NCBI GenBank assembly: GCA_964372215.1
Contig: CAYJQC010000007.1
Location: forward strand, 102,831-166,830
Direction of reading: 5' to 3'
Length of the DNA stretch: 64,000 nucleotides
DNA from: DAIMFL01 sp964372215
GTDB lineage: Bacteria > Pseudomonadota > Alphaproteobacteria > Dongiales > Dongiaceae
Positions 15,360-24,151 of the stretch are shown here, one piece after another. The translations under genes and the position numbers were made by a program. Numbering within the stretch: the first letter of the stretch is position 1; every line of letters starts with the position of its first letter. The notes under the pieces were generated by a model. The model was not told the origin of the DNA and made no database searches. It was given only the letters and a program-made list of their open reading frames with translations.

Positions 15360-17345
15360 ATGTCGACACAGTTCCCGCATCTTTTCCAGCCGCTTCAACT
15401 GCGCCACAAGACCCTGCGCCACCGCCTGAATTTCGGCGCGCATACCGCCAATATGAGCCTGGACGGCCTGCCGGTGGACCGCCATCTCGGCTACTACACC
15501 GAGCGCGCCCGCGGCGGCGCCGCGATGATCGTGGTCGAGCCGGTGCCGGCCACCCGCGCGACCCGGCTCACCCGCGGCAATTTCCGCGCCGAGGACGATT
15601 CGGTCATCCCCTATTTCCGCCGGGTGACCGACAGCGTGCATGGCCACGGCGCCGCCATCATCCAGCAGATCTACCATCTCGGCGCCCATGGCGACTGGGA
15701 CAATTCCTTCGCCGCCAACTGGTCGCCCTCGGGCCAGGTCTCGATGCACGATTCCGACGGCAGCCACGCCATGACCGAGGCCGAGATCGAGGCTGTCGTC
15801 GAATGCTTCGGCCAGGCGGCGCGGCGCGCGCGCGAGGCCGGCTTCGACGGCGTCGAGCTGATGGCGGCCTACAACGCGCTCATCGAGCAGTTCTGGTCGC
15901 CCTACTGCAACCGCCGCGACGACAAGTGGGGCGGCGGCTTCGACAACCGCATGCGCTTCTCCACCGCGGTACTGGAGCGCATCCGCCACTACGGCGGCGA
16001 CGACTTCATCATCGGCATGGCGGTCAGCATCGACCCCACGCGCCCCGACGTGATGACGCTGGACGACCAGGTCGAGATTGCCGCCTGGCACGATTCCCGC
16101 GCGCTCTACGACTACGTCACGGTCGGAACGGGGAGCTACTACGACTTCACCAAGATCATCCCGACCTTCGTGCACGAGGACAAGCTCGGCCCGCCCTTCG
16201 CCGAGGCCTTCAAGCGCGCGGTGAAGCATGTCCGCGTCCAGTCGGAAAGCCACATCCGCACGCCCGAAAACGCCGACTACGTGATCGCCGCCGGCCAGGC
16301 CGACATGGTCAGCATCGTGCGCGGCCAGATCGCCGACCCGCACATGGCCAACAAGGCGCGCGAGGGCCGGCCGGAGGACATCCGCCCCTGCATCTCCTGC
16401 AACCAGATGTGCTGGGGCCGGCGCTATCGCGACTACTGGATCTCCTGCCTGGTCAATCCGTCCGCCGGCCGCGAGTTCGAGTGGGGCGGCGACCGCTTCA
16501 CGCCGGCGGCGACGCCGCGCAGCATTCTCGTGGTCGGCGGCGGGCCGGCGGGGCTCGAGGCCGCCCGGGTCGCCGCGTCGCGCGGCCACAAGGTGACCCT
16601 GGCCGAGGCCTCGGACCGCCTGGGCGGCCAGTTCCGCCTGGCCGGGCTGCAGCCGCGCCGCGCCCAGATCCTCGATCTCATTGCCTGGTACGAGACCCAG
16701 CTTTCCAAGCTGCAGGTCGGTGTCCGGCTCAATGCCTACATGGAGCCCGACGAGGTCAAGACGTTCGGCGCCGACGCTGTTGTGATCGCCACCGGATCGC
16801 TGCCGACCGGCACCGGCCTGCAGCGCTGGCTGCCCGATCAGGAGCGCCTGCCCGGCGCCGACCAGCCCAACGTCTGGTCGGTGGAGGACGTGATGTCGCG
16901 CGCCGCCCGGCCCGGCAAGCGCGTTCTGCTGCTCGACGACACCGGCACTTGGCGCGGCGTCGGCACCGCCTGGCATCTCGCCGAGCACGGCCATGAAGTC
17001 ACCATCGTCACCCCGGATCCGACGATCGGCCGCGAGATCGCCCGCACCAGCGCCGACCTGCCGGCGCGCGTGAAGCTGCGCAAGCTCGGCGCCCGCTTCA
17101 TCACCGAGAGTGCGGTCGCCGAATGGCACGGCGACGGCGCGACGATCCTGGACTTCCTGACCGGGGAGAAGCAGCGCCTGCCGTTCGACGCGCTGGTGCT
17201 GGCCACCACCAACGTCGCCGAGGACAGCCTCGCCCGCGCGCTCGACGGATCGGGGCTCGAGGTTCATGCCGTCGGCGACTGCCTGGCGCCTCGCCACGCC
17301 CCCGCCGCCACCTACGAGGGCCGCAAGCTCGGACTGGAACTGTAG
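15360..17345 (+). CDS. Trimethylamine-dehydrogenase-like flavoenzyme (N-methylproline demethylase type)
   Basis: This 661-residue enzyme combines an FMN-binding Old Yellow Enzyme barrel (about 1-370), a 4Fe-4S motif C-x2-C-x3-C-x11-C (starting CISCNQMC, near residue 345) and a C-terminal NAD/FAD Rossmann domain ('ILVVGGGPAGLEAARVA', near 385). This is the layout of trimethylamine, dimethylamine, histamine and stachydrine/N-methylproline demethylases. It probably oxidatively removes a methyl or amine group and passes electrons through the cluster. An ornithine-cyclodeaminase homologue follows, in keeping with amino-acid or betaine catabolism, but the precise substrate cannot be read from sequence. 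Confidence 0.88.
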   Translation: MSTQFPHLFQPLQLRHKTLRHRLNFGAHTANMSLDGLPVDRHLGYYTERARGGAAMIVVEPVPATRATRLTRGNFRAEDDSVIPYFRRVTDSVHGHGAAIIQQIYHLGAHGDWDNSFAANWSPSGQVSMHDSDGSHAMTEAEIEAVVECFGQAARRAREAGFDGVELMAAYNALIEQFWSPYCNRRDDKWGGGFDNRMRFSTAVLERIRHYGGDDFIIGMAVSIDPTRPDVMTLDDQVEIAAWHDSRALYDYVTVGTGSYYDFTKIIPTFVHEDKLGPPFAEAFKRAVKHVRVQSESHIRTPENADYVIAAGQADMVSIVRGQIADPHMANKAREGRPEDIRPCISCNQMCWGRRYRDYWISCLVNPSAGREFEWGGDRFTPAATPRSILVVGGGPAGLEAARVAASRGHKVTLAEASDRLGGQFRLAGLQPRRAQILDLIAWYETQLSKLQVGVRLNAYMEPDEVKTFGADAVVIATGSLPTGTGLQRWLPDQERLPGADQPNVWSVEDVMSRAARPGKRVLLLDDTGTWRGVGTAWHLAEHGHEVTIVTPDPTIGREIARTSADLPARVKLRKLGARFITESAVAEWHGDGATILDFLTGEKQRLPFDALVLATTNVAEDSLARALDGSGLEVHAVGDCLAPRHAPAATYEGRKLGLEL

Positions 17346-17392
17346 CGAGCACGGCACCGAGGCACCGATACACCGAGCAGAACCTTGCGAGA

Positions 17393-17482
17393 ATTGTCAT
17401 CGCCGAGCTTGACCCGGCGATCCATCGCGCCACCGGGACAACCGTTGACATGGATGCGCGGGTCAAGCCCGCGCATGACAAT
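17393..17482. repeat. Alphaproteobacterial palindromic 'GLDPRIH' repeat
   Basis: The 90-base imperfect palindrome is bounded by ATTGTCAT and ATGACAAT. Read on the minus strand it spells the well-known spurious peptide 'MRGLDPRIHVNG...MDRRVKLGDDN', which marks a dispersed intergenic repeat family of alphaproteobacteria. It lies between two plus-strand genes. Adjacent to it is TTCGTGCCTTCGTGCC, also typical of dispersed intergenic repeats. Confidence 0.8.
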
Positions 17483-17569
17483 CGTTCCTTTCTTCGTGCC
17501 TTCGTGCCTTTGTGGTTCAAGGCCGCCTAAACGAGATCGTTGCCGACCAAACACCAATAGCGAGTCACC

Positions 17570-18526
17570 ATGCGCATCGTCTCCGCCGAAGAAACTCATC
17601 GCCTCCTGGACTACCCCTCGCTCGTCGAGGCGCTGCGCGAGCTGTTCCGCCGCGGCGTCGACCTGGCCGAGCGCCATGTCCTCACCCAGCCGCTGGCCGA
17701 CGGACGGCAGAACGACTGGCTGCTGCTGCCGGCCTGGCAGTTCGACCGCCACATGGGCATCAAGCTGGTGAGCGTCTGTCCCGGCAATACCGGGCGCGGC
17801 CTCGACTCGATCCAGGGGCTCTATCTGCTGTTCGACGGCGAAACCGGCCTGCCGCTTGCCGCCATCGACGGCGCCGCGATCACGCTGCGCAAGACCGCCG
17901 CCAATTCGGCGCTCGCCGCCAGCTACCTGGCGCGCGAGGACGCCGCCGCGCTGCTGTTGATCGGCGCCGGCGCGCTCGGCCCCCATCTGGTGCGCGCCCA
18001 TTGCGCGGTGCGGCCGTCGATCCGCCGGATCCGCATCTGGAACCGGACCGCGTCGCGCGCCGAAAGCGCGGCGGCCGAGCTCGAGGCCGAGCTCGGGCTC
18101 GACGTCGCGGCGGTCGCCGGGATCGATGGCGAAATCGGCCGCGCCGATATCGTCACCTGCGCCACCATGGCGACGGTTCCCCTGGTCAAGGGGGCGCTGC
18201 TCAAGCCCGGCGCCCATGTCGATCTGGTCGGCGGTTTCCGCGAGACCATGCGCGAGGCCGACGACGAGGCGATCCGCCGCGCCCGCATCTTCGTCGATGC
18301 CCGCTTCACCGCCGCCGCCCATGCCGGCGACATCTGCCAGCCGCTCGCCGCCGGCCTGATCACCGACGCCGACATCACCGACAGCTTCGAGCTCGCCCGC
18401 GGCCAGAAACCGGGCCGGCAGTCGCCGGACGAGATCACCCTGTTCAAGTCCGGCGGCGGCGGCCACGAGGATCTCGGAACCGCCCAGCACCTGATGGCGC
18501 GGCTTGCGGCCGAGACCGGCGGCTAG
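17570..18526 (+). CDS. Ornithine cyclodeaminase/mu-crystallin family protein
   Basis: This 318-residue NAD(P)-dependent enzyme of the OCD/mu-crystallin superfamily has the conserved 'GIKLVSVCPGN' and 'GAAITLRKTAANSALAASYLA' in the N-terminal half, and the dinucleotide fold 'LLLIGAGALGPHLVRAH' near residue 125. Members catalyse ornithine or ketimine reactions, for example ornithine to proline, pyrroline-2-carboxylate reduction or alanine dehydrogenation. With the demethylase upstream, a role in proline/N-methylproline catabolism is plausible but unproven. The ATG at 17570 is unambiguous. Confidence 0.88.
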   Translation: MRIVSAEETHRLLDYPSLVEALRELFRRGVDLAERHVLTQPLADGRQNDWLLLPAWQFDRHMGIKLVSVCPGNTGRGLDSIQGLYLLFDGETGLPLAAIDGAAITLRKTAANSALAASYLAREDAAALLLIGAGALGPHLVRAHCAVRPSIRRIRIWNRTASRAESAAAELEAELGLDVAAVAGIDGEIGRADIVTCATMATVPLVKGALLKPGAHVDLVGGFRETMREADDEAIRRARIFVDARFTAAAHAGDICQPLAAGLITDADITDSFELARGQKPGRQSPDEITLFKSGGGGHEDLGTAQHLMARLAAETGG

Positions 18527-18631
18527 AGCATGGTCGGATCGCACTGAAACAGGGCGATCCGTGAATCATGCTCCACTCCAAAAAGATAGAACAGGATTCA
18601 CGCCTCGGATTGATTCAATCCGAGGCGATCT
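18527..18631. repeat. Intergenic palindromic repeats between convergent genes
   Basis: GAGCATG (18527) is matched by CATGCTC about 35 bases later. A perfect 27-base palindrome then follows at 18601-18627: arms CGCCTCGGATTGA and its complement, one-base centre. The pair lies between the convergent OCD and MFS genes. It looks like a dispersed alphaproteobacterial REP-type element and could double as a bidirectional transcription stop, although no T-run follows. Confidence 0.65.
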
Positions 18632-18635
18632 TGGT

Positions 18636-19820
18636 CTAGCGCCGGGCCGGTCCCGTCGCGCGCCGCTGGTTCCCAGTGCGGCGCCACAGCGTGACGGCAA
18701 TCAGGATCACGGCGGCGATGGCAATCGTCATCGGCAGGCCGCCGCGCGGCCACAGATCCATGGCGCCGCCGCCGATGATCGGCCCGGTCACGCTGCCGAC
18801 GTTGTAGACCATCACGAACACGGTGTTTGCCGCGGCGAGATGGGCCGGCGGAAAGCGGTCGCCGAGCATCCCGAGCGCCACCGTGTAGATCGCGAACAGC
18901 AGCCCGCCCCATAGGAAGAGCAGGATCCACAGTCCGAGCCCGGCAGAGGTGGGCAGCGGCAGCAGCAGCGCGCCGGCCAGCGCGCCGCCGTTGCACAGCA
19001 ACATCACCACGGTCTTGCCCCAGCGATCGGCCAGCCAGCCGATCGGGATCTGCAGCGCGACATTGCCGGCGGCGAAGATCGTCAGCATCAGCGCCGCCGT
19101 GCCCTCGTCGAAGCCGGATTCGGTGCCGTAGAGCGGCAGCAGGTTCATCACCGCCAGGTCCATGACGCCGCCGAGCAGCGCCGCCACCATCAGGTACGGC
19201 GCGACGGTCAGGGACCGCAGCAGCCGGCCGCTGGCATGGGCCGGCATCGCCGGGATTACGCTGCGCGCCAGCAGCATCGGCAGGATCGACAGGCAGCCGG
19301 CGGCGAACACCAGCAGGAACGCCGCGTCGTTGCCGACGCCGGTCAGCGAGATGGCGGCCGGCCCGGCGGCGAAGCCCATGGACATGACCGTGACGTACAG
19401 GCCCATGACCCGTCCGCGATTGCGGTCGGTCGCCATCATGTTCATCCAGGTCTCGGTCACCACCCAGTGGACGGCGACCGCCATGCCCGACAGCAGACGC
19501 AGCACCAGCCAGAAGCCGAAGCTTTCCAGCACCGGGAACAGCAGCACGCAGCCATTGAACAGCGCGAAGCTGGCGAGCAGCGACGGCAGGGTGCCGAAGC
19601 GGCCGATCACCCGCGGCACCAGCGGCCCGAAGGCGAGCACCGCGAGCGGCACCATGGCGCCGTTGAGGCCGATCAGCCATGACGCGATCCCCTGCGCCTC
19701 GAGCCGGAGCGCGAGCAGCGGAATCAGCGCGCCGAGGCCGAGGCCGGCGCCGAAGGCGCCGGCGATGACGGCGGACAGGCTGAGGAATCGTTGGCGAGAG
19801 TCGAGGTCCGGCGCGGGCAT
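18636..19820 (-). CDS. MFS transporter (YcaD-like)
   Basis: This 394-residue protein has 12 hydrophobic segments. The N-terminal half begins 'AVIAGAFGAGLGLGALIPLL', and 'WVVTETWMNMMATDRNRGRVMGLY' matches the YcaD/YfkF-type MFS subgroup of unassigned substrate. 'IPIGWLADRWGKTVVM' is the MFS motif A in the second half. The ATG at 19820 gives a normal short N-terminal tail; the much longer open frame upstream runs antisense to the amidase and is not coding. It is divergent from that amidase (169 bp). Confidence 0.85.
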   Translation of the reverse strand: MPAPDLDSRQRFLSLSAVIAGAFGAGLGLGALIPLLALRLEAQGIASWLIGLNGAMVPLAVLAFGPLVPRVIGRFGTLPSLLASFALFNGCVLLFPVLESFGFWLVLRLLSGMAVAVHWVVTETWMNMMATDRNRGRVMGLYVTVMSMGFAAGPAAISLTGVGNDAAFLLVFAAGCLSILPMLLARSVIPAMPAHASGRLLRSLTVAPYLMVAALLGGVMDLAVMNLLPLYGTESGFDEGTAALMLTIFAAGNVALQIPIGWLADRWGKTVVMLLCNGGALAGALLLPLPTSAGLGLWILLFLWGGLLFAIYTVALGMLGDRFPPAHLAAANTVFVMVYNVGSVTGPIIGGGAMDLWPRGGLPMTIAIAAVILIAVTLWRRTGNQRRATGPARR

Positions 19821-19988
19821 CGCCTGAAGCGGATGGTGAATCGGGGAACGCGGCGTCGCGCGTGGCGGATTGTCGCGGTCCGGCCCCGACTTGTCCATCC
19901 CGCCCGCCCGCGGCGCCACCCCGGAACTCGACATTGCCGCGCATACGTGACAGGAATCCGGCTCCCGACGCGACCTCGGAGAGCTGCC

Positions 19989-21383
19989 TTGTCTCGCGAT
20001 CTCGCGCTGATGTCGGCGACCGACCTGCTGGCGGCCTATCGCGCGAAGCGATTGTCCCCGGTCGAAGCGACCCACGCCGCGCTCGATCGCATCGCCGCGC
20101 TCGACGGCCGCTTCAATGCCTTCTGCCTGGTCGACGCCGAGTCCGCCCTCGCCGCCGCCCGCGACTCCGAGGGGCGCTGGCATCGCGGCGAGCCCTGCGG
20201 CCTGGTGGATGGCGTCCCGACCACGGTCAAGGACCTGATCCTCACCAAGGGCTGGCCGACGATGCGCGGCTCGAAGACGGTGACGCCCGACCAGCCCTGG
20301 GACGAGGACGCGCCGGTGACCGCGCGGCTGCGCGAGCACGGCGCCGTGTTCCTCGGCAAGACCACGACCCCCGAATTCGGCTGGAAAGGCGTCACCGACA
20401 ATCCGCTGACCGGGATCACCCGCAACCCGTGGAACCCCGAGATGACGCCCGGCGGCTCGAGCGGCGGCGCCGCGGTCGCCGCCGCGCTCGGCATGGGCGC
20501 GCTTCATGTCGGCACCGATGGCGGCGGCTCGATCCGGATTCCGGCGGCCTTCTCCGGCATCTTCGGCCTGAAGCAGACCTTCGGCCGGGTGCCAGCCTAT
20601 CCGCTGAGCCCGTTCGGCACCCTCGCCAATGTCGGCCCGATGACCCGCACCGTCACCGACGCGGCGCTCATGCTGACCGTGCTCTGCGGTCCGGACGCGC
20701 GCGACTGGTACGCCCTGCCGCCGGATGGCCGCGACTACCGGGTCGGGCTCGATCTGGGGCTGAAGGGCCGGCGCATCGCCTGGAGCCCGAACCTGGGAGG
20801 CGCCGTGGTCGAGCCCGAGGTGGCGGCGATCTGCGCCGACGCGGTCAAGCTGCTGGCCGAGCTCGGCGCCCATGTCGAGGAGATCGATCCCGGGCTCGCC
20901 GCCAGCCGGGAGACCTTCGTGCGCCATTGGTATCCCGGCGCCGCCAACGCCATCCGCGCGATCGGTGCGGCGGATCGCAAGCCGATGGATCCGGGCCTCG
21001 TCGCGATCGCCGAGGAAGGCGCCCGGCTGCCGCTCATGGACTACCTCGCGGCGGTCAGGGAGCGCGAGTCCATGGGCCAGCAAGTGAGCCGGTTCCACCA
21101 GAACTGGGACCTGCTGGTGACGCCGGCCATGCCGATCGCCGCCTTCGCCGCCGGCCAAGAGACCCCGGTTGGCTCGGCCAATCAGCGCTGGGTCGACTGG
21201 ACGCCGTTCAGCTACCCGTTCAACCTGACCCGGCAGCCGGCCGCCGCGGTACCCTGCGGCTTCACCCGGGCCGGCCTCCCGGTGGCGCTCCAGATCGTCG
21301 GCCCGCTCTATGCCGACGCGGCGGTGCTGCAGGCGTCGCGGGCGTTCGAGCTTGCCCGGCCGATCCGGCTTCCCCATCTATGA
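19989..21383 (+). CDS. Amidase (amidase signature family)
   Basis: This amidase-signature enzyme has the catalytic Lys in 'TTVKDLILTKG', the serine loop 'TPGGSSGGAAVA' and nucleophile region 'GTDGGGSIRIPAAF'. I place the start at TTG 19989, which has GGAG seven bases upstream and gives the family-typical N terminus (M)SRDLALMSATDLLAAYRAK, 464 residues. The ATG at 20010 is an alternative that drops seven residues. The substrate is unknown. It is only about 35% of a window away from the first amidase and does not closely resemble it, so the two are not recent duplicates. Confidence 0.88.
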   Translation: MSRDLALMSATDLLAAYRAKRLSPVEATHAALDRIAALDGRFNAFCLVDAESALAAARDSEGRWHRGEPCGLVDGVPTTVKDLILTKGWPTMRGSKTVTPDQPWDEDAPVTARLREHGAVFLGKTTTPEFGWKGVTDNPLTGITRNPWNPEMTPGGSSGGAAVAAALGMGALHVGTDGGGSIRIPAAFSGIFGLKQTFGRVPAYPLSPFGTLANVGPMTRTVTDAALMLTVLCGPDARDWYALPPDGRDYRVGLDLGLKGRRIAWSPNLGGAVVEPEVAAICADAVKLLAELGAHVEEIDPGLAASRETFVRHWYPGAANAIRAIGAADRKPMDPGLVAIAEEGARLPLMDYLAAVRERESMGQQVSRFHQNWDLLVTPAMPIAAFAAGQETPVGSANQRWVDWTPFSYPFNLTRQPAAAVPCGFTRAGLPVALQIVGPLYADAAVLQASRAFELARPIRLPHL

Positions 21384-21417
21384 CGTGCCCATTGTACCTC
21401 GCGGGAACCCTCACCGA

Positions 21418-21816
21418 ATGACCGAGCAGATCCGTTACGGCGCCGGCGCGCGCCCCGGCTTCCTCGCCTGCCTGCGCCGGGGCCTCGGCGGGCGCTGCCC
21501 AGCCTGCGGCCGCGGCCGGCTCCTGCATCGCTACCTCAAGGCCCACGGGAACTGCGATGCTTGCGGCCTGTCGTTCGAGCCGCTGCGCTCCGACGACATC
21601 GCGCCCTACTTCACCATCCTGGTGGTCGGCCACATCATCGTGCCGCTGGTGCTGCTGAGCGAGCAGCACTTCGTCCCGCCGGTCTGGGTTCAGCTCGCGG
21701 TCTGGCTGCCGGCCACCCTGGCGCTGTCGCTCCTGCTGCTGCCGCCGATCAAGGGCGCGGCGATGGCGGCGATCTGGTCGCTGAAGGCCAAGGATCCGTC
21801 CGACAGCTCGGCGTGA
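21418..21816 (+). CDS. DUF983 family membrane protein
   Basis: This 132-residue protein has an N-terminal zinc-ribbon-like motif, 'CPACGRGRLLHRYLK' followed by 'CDACGLSFE' (four Cys), and then two hydrophobic helices ('FTILVVGHIIVPLVLLSE' and 'WLPATLALSLLLLPPIKG'). This is the standard DUF983 arrangement, and its function is unknown. The ATG at 21418 begins right after the amidase gene (34 bp), so co-transcription with it is likely. Confidence 0.85.
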   Translation: MTEQIRYGAGARPGFLACLRRGLGGRCPACGRGRLLHRYLKAHGNCDACGLSFEPLRSDDIAPYFTILVVGHIIVPLVLLSEQHFVPPVWVQLAVWLPATLALSLLLLPPIKGAAMAAIWSLKAKDPSDSSA

Positions 21817-21835
21817 CCCGCGGCCGGGACCGGCC

Positions 21836-22195
21836 TCAGCCGCGCTTCGGCTCGTAGATCACGTAGAGCTTGCGCACCGGCTCCACGGTTTCCCAGGTGC
21901 CCTTGAACCCCGCCGGGATGATGAAGGCGTCGCCCTCCTCGAAGGTCTGGGCGTGGCCCTCCTCGTCGGTCAGCACCACCTTGCCGCGCACCAGGGCGCA
22001 GAACTCCTCCTCGACATAGTCGACCGCCCACATGCCCTTGGTCGATTCCCAGATGCCGGAAAAGAACTGCTGGCCGGCATCGGTGTAGTAGTTCTGCGTG
22101 GTGGTCGTCGGGTTGCCGGCGATGACGTTGGCCGGCTGTCCGGTTTCCGGCGTCGGCGGCGTCTCGCCGATGCGCACGATTTTCGCCTTGCTCAT
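21836..22195 (-). CDS. Cupin domain protein
   Basis: This 119-residue single-domain cupin has a beta-barrel pattern with 'VEEEFCALVRGKVVLTDEEG' and 'FEEGDAFIIPAGFKGTWETVE', the cupin_3/DUF861 style of motif 1 and motif 2. It lacks the full set of metal-binding His of enzyme cupins, so it may be a binding or minor enzymatic protein. The ATG at 22195 has AAAGGGA upstream. It converges with the DUF983 gene and is downstream of the methyltransferase on the same strand. Confidence 0.82.
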   Translation of the reverse strand: MSKAKIVRIGETPPTPETGQPANVIAGNPTTTTQNYYTDAGQQFFSGIWESTKGMWAVDYVEEEFCALVRGKVVLTDEEGHAQTFEEGDAFIIPAGFKGTWETVEPVRKLYVIYEPKRG

Positions 22196-22236
22196 CCGTT
22201 CGTCCCTTTCGGTTGCGGCTCGGGCGCAAACTCGCG

Positions 22237-23016
22237 TCACGCGGGCTTGCGCGCGCGATAGCGCCCCGGCCGAAGCTCACCCTTGTCGAGCACGACGGTC
22301 ATGGCGCGCCAGTTCTCGACGAAATGCGCCTGCTGGTCGGGTCCGAGCAGCGCACGTATCCGCTCCGCCAGCTCACCCGTCATCAGCTCGTATTCCTCAT
22401 GCACCCGTCGGCGATACCAGCCGGCGTCGTCGCCGACCTCGACCGCAACGAATCCTGCTTCGGCCAGCAGCCGACTGTGGTTCTCCAGTGTTTCCATCGC
22501 GTAGGTAAGCCCCTCCAGCTTGAACCAGTAGCGCATGTCCTCGCTGAAGGGGCCTGGACCGCGCATCCAGTCGTAGCAGGCGAACACGCCGCCGGGTCGC
22601 AGCACCCGATGGACCTCGCGAAACATGCCGAGCTTGTCGGCGACCTGGGTGAAGACCCCGCTGGAATAGACGACGTCGACCGCGGCGTCGTCGACCGGCA
22701 GCGGGCCCGCACTGGACAGCACGAACTCGATGCGGTCGGCGAGCCCGGCCTTCTCGGCATAGCGTCGGGCACGCGCGATCAGCGGCGCCTCGATGTCGAG
22801 TCCGATCACCCGCGCGCCCTTCTCGCCGGCGATCACGATGGCGCCGCCGCCGATGCCGCAGCCGATATCGAGCACGGTCTTGCCCGCGAGATCGAGCCCG
22901 GCGAGATTCTGGCGTACCAGATCGGCGCCGCCCGGTGCCAGGAAGCCCTCGCCCCAGATGAGCTCGAGCATGGTCACCATCGCGTCGTGATATTCGTCGT
23001 GATGCGCCTCGCCCAT
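22237..23016 (-). CDS. SAM-dependent methyltransferase
   Basis: This 259-residue class I methyltransferase has motif I 'VLDIGCGIGGGAIVIAG' (about residue 48) and the acidic motif II 'VIGLDIEAPLI'. 'LGMFREVHRVLRPGGVFACYDWM' is typical of phosphoethanolamine/sterol/sarcosine-type N- or C-methyltransferases. The N-terminal 'LELIWGEGFLAPGG' is also characteristic of that group. The ATG at 23016 is used here. A GTG at 23040 that overlaps the preceding stop as GTGA is an alternative and would add eight residues. It follows the fatty-acid operon directly, so it may act on its lipid product, but this is inference. Confidence 0.85.
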   Translation of the reverse strand: MGEAHHDEYHDAMVTMLELIWGEGFLAPGGADLVRQNLAGLDLAGKTVLDIGCGIGGGAIVIAGEKGARVIGLDIEAPLIARARRYAEKAGLADRIEFVLSSAGPLPVDDAAVDVVYSSGVFTQVADKLGMFREVHRVLRPGGVFACYDWMRGPGPFSEDMRYWFKLEGLTYAMETLENHSRLLAEAGFVAVEVGDDAGWYRRRVHEEYELMTGELAERIRALLGPDQQAHFVENWRAMTVVLDKGELRPGRYRARKPA

Positions 23017-23036
23017 CCTGACCGTTCCGTCTTCCG

Positions 23037-24083
23037 TCACTGAATCCGCACGATGATCTTCCCGAACACCTGCCGTCCTTCCAGGCGCTCCAACCCCTTG
23101 CCGAGCTCCGCCAGCGGGATTTCGCTGTCGATCACCGGCAGCACCCGGCCGCTCGCCATCTTGTCCAGGCCTTCCCCGACGTTGCGCATGCTGGAACCGA
23201 ACGAGCCGAAGATGCGGATCTGCTGCTGGAACAGCTGGAACAGGTTGATCTCGGTCGAGATGCCGCTGGTCGAGCCGCAGGTCACCAGCCGCCCGCCCTT
23301 GGCCAGCGAGAACATGCTGCCCGCCCAGGTCGCCGGCCCGACATGCTCGAAAACCACGTCGACGCCGCGCTTGGCCGTCAGCCGCCGCACCACGCCCTCG
23401 AACCGATCGCTGCGGTAGTTGATCACCTGGTCGGCGCCGAGCGCCTTGGCCTTGGCGAGCTTCTCGTCGTCGCCCACCGTAGCATAGACCGTGGCGCCGA
23501 TGTCCTTGGCCATCAGGATCGCGGTCGACCCGACGCCGCTGCCGCCGGCGTGGACCAGGATGCTCTCGCCGCGCTCCAGCCGGGCATTGTCGAACAGCAT
23601 GTGCTGGACCGTGCCGAACGTGACCGAGGCGCAGGCCGCCTGCGCCCAGGTGACGCCGTCGGGCACCGGAATCAGCAGATGCGCCGGCAGGTTGACCTGT
23701 TCGGCGGCCAGGCCGTCGATGTGGAAGCCCATGATCCCCGCGACATTGCTGCACAGGTTCTCCCGGCCTTCCCGGCAGGCCTTGCAACTGCGGCAGATCC
23801 GCCCGCCATAGACCACCACCCGGTCGCCCGACTTCGGCGTGGCTCCGCCGAAGCCGGGGCCGACCTCGGGACCGACTGCCTCGATCTCGCCGGCGCCCTC
23901 CACCCCGACGGTGATCGGCAGCGTGCGCTTGGCGAAGGCCATGCCGCGCAGGCCCCAGAGATCGATGTGGTTGAGCGAGACCGCGCGCACCCGCACCCGC
24001 ACCTCGCCGGCGCCCGGCGGCGGCGGCGCGGGCAGATCCTCGAGCACGAGCTGCCGCTCGGCGATCAGCCGCAATGCACGCAT
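23037..24083 (-). CDS. Zinc-type alcohol dehydrogenase/quinone oxidoreductase of the VLCFA cluster
   Basis: This 348-residue medium-chain dehydrogenase/reductase has a GroES-like N-terminal half. A structural-zinc-type cysteine set 'CRSCKACREGRENLC' lies near residue 97, and the nucleotide fold 'ILVHAGGSGVGSTAILMAK' near 167. In rhizobial acpXL clusters the equivalent gene (fabXL1/adh) is thought to act as an enoyl reductase or alcohol dehydrogenase in making the 27-hydroxy very long acyl chain. Its position directly after the two ketosynthase genes supports that role here. It overlaps or nearly abuts the methyltransferase gene. Confidence 0.87.
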   Translation of the reverse strand: MRALRLIAERQLVLEDLPAPPPPGAGEVRVRVRAVSLNHIDLWGLRGMAFAKRTLPITVGVEGAGEIEAVGPEVGPGFGGATPKSGDRVVVYGGRICRSCKACREGRENLCSNVAGIMGFHIDGLAAEQVNLPAHLLIPVPDGVTWAQAACASVTFGTVQHMLFDNARLERGESILVHAGGSGVGSTAILMAKDIGATVYATVGDDEKLAKAKALGADQVINYRSDRFEGVVRRLTAKRGVDVVFEHVGPATWAGSMFSLAKGGRLVTCGSTSGISTEINLFQLFQQQIRIFGSFGSSMRNVGEGLDKMASGRVLPVIDSEIPLAELGKGLERLEGRQVFGKIIVRIQ

Positions 24084-24151
24084 GCTAGGTTTCTTCCCCC
24101 CTGCCGCTTGGTCGGTCCCGGTCTTCCGCCCGGCTCCCGTCCGGTCCTCCG

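Noticed and set aside
18636..21377. 913-residue minus-strand frame joining an MFS transporter to upstream sequence
   Set aside because: Only the last 394 residues are MFS-like; the remainder is antisense to an amidase. The start was moved to 19820.
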